From Volutella citrinella (taxonomy: Eukaryota > Ascomycota > Sordariomycetes > Hypocreales > Nectriaceae): a stretch of 64,000 nucleotides of DNA. The stretch spans positions 3,224,001-3,288,000 of the forward strand of contig JAWZSP010000007.1 of the NCBI GenBank assembly GCA_034401135.1. Reading direction: 5' to 3'. A program made the position numbers and the translations under genes. The notes beneath the pieces were generated by a model. That model did not search any database, was not told the origin of the DNA, and saw nothing but the letters and a program-made list of their open reading frames with translations. Below, in pieces: positions 41,587-53,300 of the stretch; position 1 is the stretch's first letter; every line of letters begins with the position of its first letter.

Positions 41587-43343
41587 ACACGCACCGCCCT
41601 TTGGCTTTGGCTTTGGTTTGTGAGGAAATTTTGTGGCATTGACAGGGAATATGCAGGGGTTGTTCAGAGAGTGGATGAGGGGATTGTTGATTTGTTCGCT
41701 AGTTGCGGACAAGGCTGCACCACGCACTGTTGTGCTGTTTGCTCCCTACATTAACAAGCAAGGACCAGAAGTTGTGGAAAGGGAGAGAGACACGACAGAG
41801 GCTCATCTGGTGTTGTGCATATCCCGTGTCTGAGATCAAGGTCTGGGGGACTCAGGGCAGCTGCCAGGTGGTAATTCGTGAATCGCTGCGTGTCTTTATT
41901 AATAGCATAACAATGATGTGCATCCGTGCTCGCCACGCGGTTGCTGGTACCTTCGCAGGCATTGAATCTGATCGTCTGTTGGTCAAGTGCATCATCCAAG
42001 CTCACCTTGGTTGGCCCTCATCCAGAATGAATCATCAAAGCGACAATCCAAGCTGGAGGGGCACGAGACATATAGGCGGCGACGGCTGTGATTGGCTTGC
42101 GGCGCTGGTGAGCTGTGCTTATGCGGCCGAGATTACGAGCGACAAGGGGGTCACCCACGGCGCACTGTACGGAATCACCGGTGACGCGGCGGCCTCTGGA
42201 CAGCGGGAACACGTCCTGTGCACTGTATTTTTGCTCCCCCTGGCAGGGCTTGGCCCGATAAGGCCATCCCTTCCGCCTAGAGCCCCCTGACCAACGCCAG
42301 CAAGCCCTGGTGCAGCTGGAGCATGGAGGGCCCCCCCCAAAGGGCATGTTGATTTCAGCCAAGGGGACGGGAACCGCCGGGAGGAGCGGACCGGGATGCG
42401 GTGCAAGTCACTCATGTGTGCGTCATCCGCTGCAAGGTACCTCCCACGCTGCAACTCTCCAAGCCATGCCATGTAACATGTACATGCCGGCGCCCGCTGC
42501 TGCGAAGGCGGGTTGGGCGCCGCCCCCGAAGTGCCTTCCCTTTCTTTGATAGCGAGCAAGGTCTGAGTATGTGAGTGGGTGGAGTGGGTGGTGCCGTCAC
42601 CATCGCCAATGGAAGGTGCGCCCAGGCAGGGTTTTGCTTGATTTTGGCGAGCTTGTCTTGCTGATGGACGTCGATCTCCCAAACTCTCGCCAGTCTCATC
42701 TGCCTGTCGCTCGCTCTCTTTTTCGCTTCGATCACCGACACTCTCGTTACTATTGGAATCATTTGAAGCATCCACGCCATATTCTATCTCCCATTTACTT
42801 ACTCCTCCCTGTGCTATTCTGCTTGCGCCTGATGCGCGCGTAATTAATTCGTCCCTGTCTGTTCCGCCAGTCCCCTCGTTCGCTGGCTCGTCTGTTCTCT
42901 CGTACCCACCAGAGTCTCACCACTTGACGTCTCCTTTCATCGTGGATCGATCTTGCAAATTTCCCTTGCTTTCCCTTGCCCACTCTCGCTTCTCGACTTC
43001 ATCTCGCATCCCCTCGCCATCTTGCGCTGCGACGACGGTCTTCGCCCACACCGGACGGACCAAGCGCCGAGGCTACACCCCGGCCCATCTTGAAACACCA
43101 TCTCCAGCACCAAGGATCACGACCCAGCAACTACCAAGCGGCGTCCCCAGCACAGCCCTGTGACGCCTCTGCGCTGAGTTGAGCTGACCCAAGCCCAAAC
43201 ACCGGAATCTCCTTTGGCGAGACCGCCAACTACCGAGACGTTGCAAGCTAGATATCCCTCTGCTCGGCCAAAGATCTCCTGGGACGAGTGACGACCGCCT
43301 CTCGTCCCCCCTCGACAACCTCCGACCCTCGTGCGATGCGATC
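41587..43343. other. Intergenic region and long leader of the TBC gene
   Basis: About 1.75 kb. The right 650 bp (42690-43340) is C/T-rich with a 136-codon ORF of low complexity (42753-43163), best read as 5' leader with upstream ORFs. The left part has no family-like ORF. Confidence 0.5.
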
Positions 43344-45536
43344 ATGATCCGCACTCAAGTTGTCGAAGCCTTCCTTCCTAGCCCCGAGTCTCCCCCAGGG
43401 ATGACAGCCTCCAAGAGCTCCAAGTCATCCTCGTTTCAGTCCCTGAACAGCGACGATGGCAGCGTCCTCGCGGATGTCGGCCATTTTGAGGAGATTGGCC
43501 TCGATGATGACACGATAACCCTCAAAAGCGCTTCCGAGGTCAGCCTCCGACCTAGCCTACCACACAAGACACCCAGTAGCCGATCTCTCGCCTCGAACCG
43601 CTCCTCGTCAAGGGGCTCCCGCCCGCCGTACCCAAGTCTTCAGACCAATAATGTCTATTCAAACCCGCGAAGCACCAATTTATCCACACTCTCCGAGCCG
43701 CCACCCACGAACCGTCAAAAGAACTTGACCAGCACTTCCGCGGCATCTCTCCCATTTGCTCGTCGGCATCGAAGCCCAAGCCCAAACTTTTCTCTGGCTC
43801 CACATGGCCACCCTACCCATCCCTCCAGACCCCGCCGCGGCAGCGCGCAGATGCTACGGGAACGAAAGTCCTTTAATGACCTTGAACGAGAATGCGACGA
43901 GGATGACGGTGACGACATCCCAGACGGCCTAGTCCTTGACAATGTACCGATTTCTCCCCGACCGCCTCAAGAGCGAACTCCCAGTCGACCCCCCTCCGCA
44001 TCCCCTTCGCCGGATAGACAGCCAAAGGAGCGTGTTCGTAGTGTGGGCAATGGAACCCCAGCAGTTGCTCAAGCTCAAGGATCACTGCGATCCCCTCGAC
44101 CGAAGCCCGAGGGCCCTCCCAGGAGCCCCCTGAAGGTGCGAGCACACAGCTGGAACGCCGCGCTTGCCGAGCTTAACCCAGAAGCTAAGGCACTGACGGA
44201 GAAGCTGGAGGAGCATGCGGACGAGCTGGAGGAGCAGTATGCCAAGAAGCCGCCTGGCACGCGCCCAAATACCTGGAACACGAGCAGAAGGTCTTTAGAT
44301 AACGCCTATGACAAGAAGATGAGGATCAAGTCAACGCCGGAGCTACCGCCACTTCGCAAGACAAACATCATGATTGACCCTCTTCCGGTATCGAAGGAGA
44401 AGGAGGCGGTCCTGAGCCGAACGCGACCATCATGGCTCCCGCCAAAGGACCCCGCCGAGGAACGTCGCCATCTCCGAGAGTACCAGAAGATGATGGCCGC
44501 CAGTGCCAAAGCCGACGAGCGGCGTGAAGCTTCCCGTCGCTCCAAGGTGGAGAGAAGAGACTCAGTCGCGGACAACCTCATGCATTTCTGGGAACAAGAC
44601 GTGCTGCCGCGGTGGAACGACGCCATCCGAGAGCGCCGGACACGGGAGTTGTGGTGGAAAGGGATCGCACCACGCAGCCGCGGATTGGTATGGGCGCGGG
44701 CCATTGGCAACGAATTAGGTCTCTCCGAGGGTTCGTTTCAGGCCGCTCTGAAGAGGGCGCAGGAGGTGGAGAAGCGCGTCGCCGAGGACAGAGCTGATGG
44801 CCAGGACGTCCGAAGGGCCAAGTGGATTGGGGAGATTCGTCACGACGTCGCCGAGAACACATGGAAGGATCTACGCATCTTTGAGACGGGCGGACCGCTA
44901 TATCAAGACCTGATCAACGTATTGAGCGCCTACGCCATGTATCGAAGCGACATCGGCTACGTCTCGGGCAGCAACGTAAGCATACCAGCCTCTCGTACCT
45001 TGGATCGTAGCACCTCAGCTAACCGTTTGCAGACCATTGCCGCCCTCCTCCTTCTGAATCTTCCCGACGCCCAAACGGCATTTATTGCACTGGCCAACGT
45101 TCTCAACCGGCCGCTGCCGCTATCATTCTACGCCTCCGACTATGGCGCCCAGGCATCTGCGTACAACCTGGTGCTGCAGACGCTCAGTCAAAAATCAGGC
45201 CCACTGCATTACCACCTCACCAAGCAGGTTCCCGGGCTGGTATTTGAGAATCACCTCTCTTCCATCTTCACGGCCGTGTTCACCGAACACTTGGCGGTAG
45301 ACGAAGCTGCCAGACTGTGGGATGTTTACGTTTTCGAAGGAGATGCACTCTTGGTTCGTGCTGCTGTGGCATTCCTCCTGAGCAGGGAGATGGCCTTGCT
45401 GGGTGCGAAGACTGCCGGCGAGGTCAAGTCGGTCTTGTCTGAGAGGAACGCCAATGTGTCATCGGCAAGACCAGCGGGCGAATTGGGCGCCGACGACCGG
45501 TTCATGCTCGCAGTGCGCGAAGCCGGAAAGGCGTGA
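43344..45536 (+). CDS. TBC-domain protein (Rab-GAP family, TBC1D12/14-like) with altered catalytic fingers
   Basis: A 711-aa protein after removal of an in-frame 57-bp intron (44976-45032, GTAAGC...GCTAAC...GCAG). The join gives DIGYVSGSN|TIAALLLLNLPDAQ, while the unspliced frame would add 19 odd residues. The first 400 residues are Ser/Pro-rich and disordered. The TBC domain spans about residues 430-690: WWKGIAPRSRGLVWARAIG, EIRHDVAENTWKD, GYVSGSN, LNRPLPLSFY, VFTEHLAVDEAARLWDVYVFEG. TBC domains normally accelerate Rab GTP hydrolysis with an Arg finger (IxxDxxR) and a Gln finger (YxQG). Here the corresponding positions read IRHDVAEN (Glu for Arg) and YVSG (Ser for Gln). Overall order and the WDVY/EG segment resemble TBC1D12/TBC1D14. 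It may act as a Rab-binding scaffold or use another mechanism. Confidence 0.9.
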   Translation: MIRTQVVEAFLPSPESPPGMTASKSSKSSSFQSLNSDDGSVLADVGHFEEIGLDDDTITLKSASEVSLRPSLPHKTPSSRSLASNRSSSRGSRPPYPSLQTNNVYSNPRSTNLSTLSEPPPTNRQKNLTSTSAASLPFARRHRSPSPNFSLAPHGHPTHPSRPRRGSAQMLRERKSFNDLERECDEDDGDDIPDGLVLDNVPISPRPPQERTPSRPPSASPSPDRQPKERVRSVGNGTPAVAQAQGSLRSPRPKPEGPPRSPLKVRAHSWNAALAELNPEAKALTEKLEEHADELEEQYAKKPPGTRPNTWNTSRRSLDNAYDKKMRIKSTPELPPLRKTNIMIDPLPVSKEKEAVLSRTRPSWLPPKDPAEERRHLREYQKMMAASAKADERREASRRSKVERRDSVADNLMHFWEQDVLPRWNDAIRERRTRELWWKGIAPRSRGLVWARAIGNELGLSEGSFQAALKRAQEVEKRVAEDRADGQDVRRAKWIGEIRHDVAENTWKDLRIFETGGPLYQDLINVLSAYAMYRSDIGYVSGSNVSIPASRTLDRSTSANRLQTIAALLLLNLPDAQTAFIALANVLNRPLPLSFYASDYGAQASAYNLVLQTLSQKSGPLHYHLTKQVPGLVFENHLSSIFTAVFTEHLAVDEAARLWDVYVFEGDALLVRAAVAFLLSREMALLGAKTAGEVKSVLSERNANVSSARPAGELGADDRFMLAVREAGKA
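44976..45032 (+). other. In-frame (stopless) intron in the TBC gene
   Basis: A 57-bp intron with GTAAGC donor, CAGCTAACC branch site and GCAG acceptor whose length is a multiple of three and contains no stop. Retention would insert 19 residues between GYVSGSN and TIAALLLLN, inside the TBC core. Confidence 0.85.
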
Positions 45537-46164
45537 ACGTGGGCCGACCCAACTGCATTAATTCTTAGTTTTTAAAGGCAATGATTCAACGCCTCCACCA
45601 GGCTTGGACATGTATATTTGGTATAGATGGGATATGCGCGGCACCATTCTGCGGCGTTTGATACATGGAGCGAATCTCGGGTCATTTGAGGAGCGGATTA
45701 TTATACAAGAGGATGTATATACGACGGCTGTATATATGATAAGTATATTGGTATTGTCACTGCACTGCCGGTGACGCAGTCATACGAAAGTTCACTGTCC
45801 CAGCTACATGAAGAGTTGACGTATTTATCACTGCTGGTAGTCTTGCTGTCTTTGTCAAGTTAGACTTGTGTGACTGGGGCATTGCTGGCTTCCCAGTCGA
45901 GCCAGCTCAGCAACTGACCAAGGACCATCATTTCTACATTTCCAGCAAACAAATGACACCCCATACCTCTAATACTCGTGGTCTGGAAGATGAGATGTTT
46001 GGGTTGTTTGTCACTTGATGTTCCACGTGATGCGACGTTCCCCGCATTGACCTCGGGTTTGGTGCGGATCTGGGTGAGCGGACAAAAACATCCGCACACC
46101 AATGCCTGCCCGATTCTCTCCATCAACGACGACGACGTCCCGCTGGGAATGATCGGCCGCCAAG
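45537..46164. other. Intergenic region with an imperfect hairpin
   Basis: The 3' flank of the TBC gene is AT-rich with TATA-like repeats (45700-45760). TGGTGCGGAT (46060-46069) and ATCCGCACACCA (46090-46101) form an imperfect stem about 65-105 bp upstream of the transposase-like ORF. No gene was seen. Confidence 0.5.
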
Positions 46165-47265
46165 ATGCCATCTGGGTACAAACACGGCGACACGCCGAAA
46201 AAGGCTATGGTTCGAGGCACCATCTCGTATCTCGAGTCGCAAGGCCTACCAGTCAACAAGTCAGCCATCTTCCGGCACTTTGAGCTGTCCCGTTCGCAAG
46301 GTTATGCGGCTCTCAGTGCCGGGGCGTCCAAGCGCAACGAGCTGGATTGGGAGGAAACCCGCGGGCGGCCCAGCAAGATCTCCGACGACGACCAGCAGAA
46401 GATGGAGGCTATCCTGTGGAACGAGCAGTACGAGGACGTCAACCTGAACTGGGGAGGGCTGGCAAAGGAGGCAGGGCTCGAGATGGAATGCAATCCGAGG
46501 ACGCTGCACCGCACAATGGGGACGCTCAGCTACCGGCGATGCCTGAGCTGCTCGCAGTGCTGGATCCACAAGAGGCATCGCGAGAAGAGGACCGAGTACG
46601 CGCGCAAGATGCTCGAGGCGTACCCGGATGTGCAGGCCTGGCGCGCGGTGCGCTTTAGCTGCGAGCTGCACTTTGGATTCGGGCTCGACGGCAAGATGCG
46701 CCTGCTGCCGCGAGCGGGCGAGAGGTTCTGCGCCGACTGCGCGCAGCAGCCCGAGGCCAACTGGCCGCGCGACGTCAAGAAGCTGCACGTCTGGGGCGCC
46801 ATGGGCCACGGCTTCAAGAGCGACCCCGTCTTCTACGACGAGTCGACGAGCCCCAACTCGACGGGCGTCATGACCATGCCCGAGTACTGCGACCGCGTGC
46901 TCGAAAAGGCCGTCAAGCCGTGGCTCGGCGGCGCCCCCTTCGTGCTCGAGGAGGACGCCGACGCCTTTGCGCACGGCAGCGCGAGCAAGGTCAACATGGT
47001 GCGCCAGTGGAAGGAGGCCAACCACCTGCGGGCGCACTTTAGCTGCGGCGAGAGCCCGGACCTGAGCCCGCTGGATTCGCTGTGGCCGCCGCGCAAGCAG
47101 TGGACGAGCGCGACGGACAACGACTGGAAGGACAGGACGCTGCGGCTGCTGGCGCGCGAGGCGTGGGACGGCATCGAACAGGCGCGCATCGACGCCTGGG
47201 TCGACCTGATGCCGCAGCGGTTGAAGCAGGTGGTGGACAGCGAGGGCAGGCTTGTGCCGTGGTGA
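46165..47265 (+). CDS. Tc1/mariner-type transposase-derived protein (DDE superfamily), probably domesticated
   Basis: A 366-aa intact ORF. The N-terminal part (KKAMVRGTISYLESQGLPVN, SAIFRHFELSRSQGYAALS, RGRPSKISDDDQQKMEAI) is a helix-turn-helix region as in Tc1-like transposases. The catalytic core follows family order: RAVRFSCELHFGFGLDGKMR, KKLHVWGAMGHGFKSDPVFY, PFVLEEDADAFAHGSA, CGESPDLSPLDSLWPPRKQW and a C-terminal DLMPQRLKQVVDSEGRLV. In active relatives the first block reads FSDExHFG; here the first catalytic Asp is Cys, the second acidic cluster (EEDAD) is kept, and the third Glu is Asp (LDSLW). No terminal inverted repeats are obvious nearby. The ORF is GC-rich and stop-free, not RIP-damaged. 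This suggests retention as a host protein, perhaps DNA-binding, rather than a mobile element. Confidence 0.8.
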   Translation: MPSGYKHGDTPKKAMVRGTISYLESQGLPVNKSAIFRHFELSRSQGYAALSAGASKRNELDWEETRGRPSKISDDDQQKMEAILWNEQYEDVNLNWGGLAKEAGLEMECNPRTLHRTMGTLSYRRCLSCSQCWIHKRHREKRTEYARKMLEAYPDVQAWRAVRFSCELHFGFGLDGKMRLLPRAGERFCADCAQQPEANWPRDVKKLHVWGAMGHGFKSDPVFYDESTSPNSTGVMTMPEYCDRVLEKAVKPWLGGAPFVLEEDADAFAHGSASKVNMVRQWKEANHLRAHFSCGESPDLSPLDSLWPPRKQWTSATDNDWKDRTLRLLAREAWDGIEQARIDAWVDLMPQRLKQVVDSEGRLVPW

Positions 47266-48060
47266 TGCTGAGAGCAACTGGGTCATGGGGTTTTCTTATT
47301 CTTTTCCCGGCCGGTAGCGATATCCGAGAGTGTTTGGGCGTGTATTTCTGATTTCATGTTTATCCTTTCTTGGTCAACTCATTTCGCTATGCAGTGGGCT
47401 TCCTGAGATGTCGGGTGCTCTTGTCCTGGCCTCATACTTGCCCAGTTCTTCTAACTTGGTCATTGACCATCCGCCCAGGCTTTACTACCAGCTCTATTCA
47501 CAGGGCTAGGGTGCGTTCATCAATACTAGTGTGTTTTGGTTGGGAGTTTTTAGATTAGGACTTATTCAGTATCATAGCCAAGGCCAGCCTTGGGACAAAT
47601 TTTGACACGGAGGGACTTGGGTCAGGACAAGAGCTACATGTTGTGAGCACGATCATGATCACGGTGGCTGGTGATGGCTTCGTCAAGTCGGTTACCCAAG
47701 CCACGCAGAATGCCCAACCGCTCGGGGATACAGCATGTATATGCAAGAAGTAAACACCATCACTATTCACGAGCGCGTCGTGCAGCCGGGAAACAATTAT
47801 TTGTCCGACACGGCGCGACGTGCCCCTGCAGACCTCAGTTATCACATCACTTTCTTCTCAGAAAAAGCACGCTCTTAGGGCAACAAGGTTGGGCTACCAC
47901 ACAACTTGCCTCTGTGCATTTTTTTTTTAAACTACAAGGGCAGCTCCAAATATTTGCCCAGTCATTGCTTCAATCCTGTTGGAGAGGAAAACATCGTCGA
48001 GTTCACGCCTTGAGCTCTATTTCAACCATCCGCTTCAACCCTGAGGCTTTCTCTCCGGTA
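47266..48060. other. Intergenic region, no gene seen
   Basis: About 800 bp between two plus-strand genes. The frame of the next gene is open upstream to 47671, but that part has no start context or family-like composition and includes a poly-T run (47921-47930), so it is treated as leader. Confidence 0.5.
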
Positions 48061-50333
48061 ATGAGTACCTCTTCATTCCTCCCCCAACAGGCCACCAATT
48101 CTGCTGAGCCACAATTCTCGTTCCGCCCGTTCTCGGATTTTGCTGCCGCCTCTGTGGCCAGCAGCCCGGGTATATCAACTGACTCTTGGTTGCCGCAAGC
48201 TTTGGCTGCTCACCCTACACCTGCAAGGCACAAGGCCCCCGTGCCCATTTACGAGGTGCCCGATTCTCCCGCAAACGTTTCGCCTCTTTACGGGAAGCAA
48301 TTGAGAAAACAAAAGCAGCCATTGGAAGACAGGAGAGGCTCGGGTGCTGGACACGAGTCTATTCGGGCGCCCGGTGACGGATTACAGAGTCAGAATCCCT
48401 ACTCGATCGCCTCTCGATGTCGGATCTACGGAACTGGGGCTCACGACAACGCAATCGCCAGACAGGGTGGGAAATTTCGCGGTCCTTCCCTGAGACGAGA
48501 CAGTGGCATCATGGTCCGGACACCACGGGGCATGAGGAGGGCCATACAACAGCGCAAGATGGATGGCAGATGGAACAACCCACCGCCTCCTCCACCTACA
48601 CCTCCATCGTCTAGCCCGGACATGGCCATCCGTCAACCTGACTTTCGGGACACTGCGCGAGATGAAAGAAGCTGGAATCTCAATATGAATGAGGTAAGAA
48701 TTTGTGTTGTCTGCAAGTGGAAGTGAAACTGACGAGGCAATAGTTTCTCCCTAATCGCCCTCATCAGCGAGGAGACGTGCCACCGGTGAACCATATGAGG
48801 CCACTGGCCGAGGCATCAAGCCGCAACACCATCGAGGCGCAAATAAAGATCATCAAGGCATGCATCAGGAACCAGACTACCTTTGTCAACCCCAACTGTC
48901 TGGGATTCTGGAGTCTTATCTTGTCTGAGGCAGGGCCCAGCGTTCAAGGATTGGGCATCAAAAGATCTAAAGAAATGAGAAATTATGTGGAACATATGTG
49001 CAAAGACAGGAGGGACCTCCTCTGTCTCGGAAAGCTTCCACAGGCAGAATCGGGGGAAAGCGGGGAGCTGGACGAGCTCATCGATGAATGGAATGCCATC
49101 TGGGCGCGACAATTTGTTGCTTCATACACTGGCACCTTCTACGCGGCATTTTGGCCGACCATAAAGAACTACTTCATGTCGACTGTCAAGGCGGAGATCA
49201 ACAGTTGGCTGGAGCAGAAACTGCGTGATCGAAAGCTGGAGTTGGAGAACAAGACGCGATTTCCATTACACAGCCCACCCACTGATCCCGAGGCGTACGC
49301 CCAACTGACAAATGCCCTGGAACATAGAATCAGGGTGGGATGCCAGAACACGATCGAGGCAAAGGAAGCCGAAGCCCTCATCTCCGTGGTTCTTGAGCTG
49401 CGGCCTGACGTGGAGGAGACAATGCAACAGAAGCTCAGGGAATTGTGTGGGGAAACTGGCGATTCGCAGGGTACCTCTACTCAGGAGAGCTGCACAGAGG
49501 CAGGAACCCAAACGGAGCCAGCTTTGCCCACGCCTATTCCGGATGAATCGAGACAAACGTGGGCAGTCGATGACCCTGTCCCCACCACGGAGCGAGCCTC
49601 GCCCGCCATTACACCTCGTTCCGAGTCGGCGGATTGGGGGATCATGGGAACAGGACAACAGCCGGACAGTGAAGCAGGCGCCCAAGCGAGCAGAACAAGT
49701 CACGATAACACAAGGAAGCGAAAGGCACCAGAACCGATGGAGACACCGTCGAAGAGGCCTTCAAAGAAACGCAACAATGGCCACGGGCAAAGTCCGGGAG
49801 CAGCTTCGATTGCAAGCGGCAGCTCACTGCCGCCCTTGAGCGCTCTGATGTTAGGCACGGGAAGGCTTAAGCAAGGGCATCGAGCCGGCTCAGGTATTGC
49901 ACAGTCCGTCAGTGAGGAACCAGCTGCTGAGGCAAGTCTGTTCGTGACGCCAACGCCAACGCCTACGGGACAAAGAAGTGCTAGTCACGATGGATCGAGA
50001 AAAAAACGATTTCGGAGGGCCAGGAGTGCCGCAAAAAGCCAAAACAGGGATGATAGTGCCCGAGAACCGACATCAGATGACGTTCGAAATCACGAGGCAG
50101 AGCAGGGCCAGGACGAAAATCCCGAGAGCACAAACACCAAGAAGAGTTCAAAGAAGGCGAATGGCGCAAGGAAGAGCACATCCAAGCAGAAGAAGAAACC
50201 ACCATTTGCCGCTGACGAGGATGAAGCTAGGGTCCGGGAAAGTACTGTCGACTTCATGGCCCTGCCTCAGGTGGAGATGGTGAAAGAGTTGTTTCGGGGG
50301 CAGAAGAAGTTGTTTCGGCTGTACAAGAATTGA
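48061..50333 (+). CDS. Protein of unknown function, 740 aa, disordered ends and a central helical region
   Basis: I do not recognise this family. Exons 48061-48693 and 48744-50333 flank a 50-bp intron (GTAAGA...CAATAG), in phase 0, joining LNMNE|FLPNRPHQRGD. Residues 1-210 are disordered, with APVPIYEVPDSPANVSPLYG, basic patches and a PPPPPPTPPSSSPD run. Residues about 230-430 are the likely folded part (TIEAQIKIIKACIRNQTTFV, NPNCLGFWSLILSEAGPSVQ, FYAAFWPTIKNYFMSTVKAE, LELRPDVEETMQQKL). The C-terminus is Ser/Thr/Lys-rich with basic clusters (RKRKAPEP, PSKRPSKKR, RKKRFRRAR), consistent with nuclear location, and ends LPQVEMVKELFRGQKKLFRLYKN. The YEVPDSP motif is echoed by YEVPSDDDSP in the SUMO-motif protein about 10 kb upstream. 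Confidence 0.75.
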
Positions 50334-53300
50334 AGAACAACGAGTAATTCTCGTTTGGATCCAATTGGGCGCTGGAGACAGACGGTGGGCGTGTGCGAAC
50401 TACAGAAATGGAAAATCGAATGGAAAATCACTTGAATGGTTGGGGGAGCGCGAGGATTGTTTGAGTTCTGAGCCTTGTTCACCTGGGATGATCGCGCCGA
50501 AGAGGCCTCGTAGTCGTATGTTTAGGATCCGCCGGCCGGACGGTGAGCATTTGGGTTCCCTGCCGGAGAATGGCTTCGCCGCAATCATTCCGAGTTTATA
50601 TCTTCCCAACAAAAAAAAAAGACGAGAAACGTTGCTCCCCGAATGCTTGCTCGGAGTTGGAAGGGGGGCCGCGTGCAAGTTCCGGGCGGTGCGGTGGATG
50701 AACGGCAGCCGGGAGGAGATGCAATCCAGATTGTATGGCAGTTGAACAAATGCCGGGGCAGATGAGGCCGGATGTCGAACCACCATGAGCTGACTCGGAA
50801 CGGAGCAGGCCCACGACGCAGGCCGTGCAGCAGCTTTGGCAGTCGAACTGGCTACCGATAGGGAGAGATGGAGACAAGGGTGTCTGAGGACACGGCAAAA
50901 GCGGGGTGGAGATCTGGGAACCGCTGGGTTGGAGTTGCCCTGGCGCTGGCCCATGCACGAGATGTACACTCTTGTACGGCACGTACCCTCCTGGAGGCAA
51001 GAGCAGTGAGCTGTGGCCAACAGGGAAAGAAGGCTGAAGCTGGGGGACACGTGGGGCGGGCGCTTGGACCCGCTGAAGCGAGGCAGGGGACTTGTTTACA
51101 TGGGCTGGAAGGTTGGACTTGCTCTAGAAGGAAGAAAAAGAAAACAGGTCGTTTGAACATCTTTGGGTCATGGGCATGGAGTCATGGTGAAGACGGTCTC
51201 GTCCCACAGCAGGGATGGGGATCATCGAGGACATGTCGATTTCGGCACTGCAGGCGATAAGAAATGATGAATCCGGCAAGCGGTGTACGTCTCGACAATC
51301 CCAATGTCAACCCTGGGTTTCGGCCTAGGAATGTATCGGCAGGCCACCGCTTGAGTGCCGGGAGCCACTCGTCATCTCCGTTGTGGCCAATTGAGAGGGG
51401 CGTGATACGATATCTCGCCTCAGATAGTGGCAGAGGCCATTCGGTACATGACACGCACTCGGCGCTGCGCTTCATGCTCTGACACTGGATGAAGTCGTCC
51501 CAATGCAAGTCATAGGCGGTGTTGCGGGACGGGCGTTCACTACTAGTATTATGCTTGAGCTACAGCGCTGCTATTACGTCGATAGGCACAGGTTATAGGT
51601 GCTTCAAAGGGAGACTTCGAATGGCTGTTGCTCCTTCCCTGCTCCATACGCGATATTTTTTTTCTGTTGGGAATTTTGTTGAGCGGGGAAGAGGGGCCGT
51701 CAAGGGGAACGCAACAAGGCACGAGTGGGCCCACGCCTGCCACGGACGACCCAAGGGTTCAGAGGGGTCGGCGATGGGGCCGTGGGGGCATTTGCAGCAC
51801 CCTCCACCACCACCCAGCGTTTAACGTCACCACCACCGTCACTGCTAAGGGGAGGCCACCGCTGGTCCAGCTGGTGGCACTGCTGAAGCTCAATTGACCA
51901 TCCCGTCCCGTCTGCAAACCACTGCTGAGCTGCCTCCTGTGGCAGCACGGCTAAAGGGCGGCCCTGCCACACATCCCCAGTGGCGCTCCCCTAGATGGAC
52001 CCTTGATCTCGAACTAGATGAAAGACAACCCAACCCTATCCAGCCCCACAGTGCAAGTCCCCAGCCCCCAACCAGCGTACGTCCTGTGCTTCACAGCATG
52101 CTCCGTCAGCGACTGGAGCCACTGTGATGCAGTGAATCGTCTGCAGTTCCGCGTGTTGTCGGAGCGTGGCCAGATGCGACTGTTCGAGTTACGGGCGGCC
52201 ACTGGGGGGCACAAGAACTTAGCAGTGATCACATCCTCTACATCGCCCCTGGCGCAGCTCGGAGGAGGCGCCGGCCCTAATTAGACTCCGAGATGGGAAA
52301 GCCGATGACGATGGTGCCCGTGGCAGGATACTGACATGTGCAAGCCGGCCTCGGCTCAAGCACTGCCCACTCACGGCAGTTCTTTGGTTGACGAAACGTC
52401 GAAGACCGTCACGCAGATGAATGATACACGACTAAGCGATGCTCCCGGGATGCAACTCCAATTCAGATGACCACCTCTAGGACTTATGGATTAAATTGGA
52501 GCCTGAAAGACCTTGCGGATTTCGCAGTGTCTAATGTCGATAGACGGCACAGTAGGCCATGCACCCAAGTAACATCAGTGAACGCCAAGCGGCCTTTCAC
52601 AGTCCTGATGGTGACGAACACCTTGCCTCGGGGCTTACTTTTGGTCGCAACCCACTCTGTTCCTTCGTGATCACTGATGGATCATGGAAGGGCGGCGCGA
52701 TGGAATAGCTCCCATCCACAACTCACTACGGGCTCTGGACTCCAGGTTATTGACTGTGGCAGTCTGGCTAATGCCGCCTATGGCAATGAGTAGTGGCTAT
52801 CAGGAAAGACGCCATTCTGGCCTTCAGATCGGACCAATGGCCTCGTTTCGATTTCAACCAGCGGCAAGCACCCATGTGTGTCTTGGGTCGGTGTTGTCCA
52901 GCTGAGCCAGCTGGGGCCAGCCCTCCGATCCTCCCCGTCCGTGGGTCGGCTAGTTTCACATGCAAAAGCCATGTCCATCCCCAGCCAAAGCCAGGCGGTT
53001 GGGGTTTTGGGGGTGTGCAGCCAAAAGGGCTATATCCTCTGAGCCAGAAGCAGACTCGGAAAAGCCCATGACATGGAGATGATAATGTTCTGTCGATCAA
53101 CACGCCCGGCCGGGCTGCTAGGCAAGAGGGTTGCTGAATGACACAACTGGATGCCAGACTTTGGAGCTGGAGAGTATGGCTGGCTGATGGCCACACCTAC
53201 ACATGCACGACGCACCAGGCATGTGCCGTCGTCGTGGGATTCGTCCAGGCCCAGACATTGACCAGCGGCAGTCCAATGGGCGCAGTCTCCTTCCACCGGC

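Noticed and set aside
50400..51050. 216-codon minus-strand ORF
   Set aside because: Composition is typical of chance ORFs in GC-rich DNA, with other frames open in parallel and no recognisable family.
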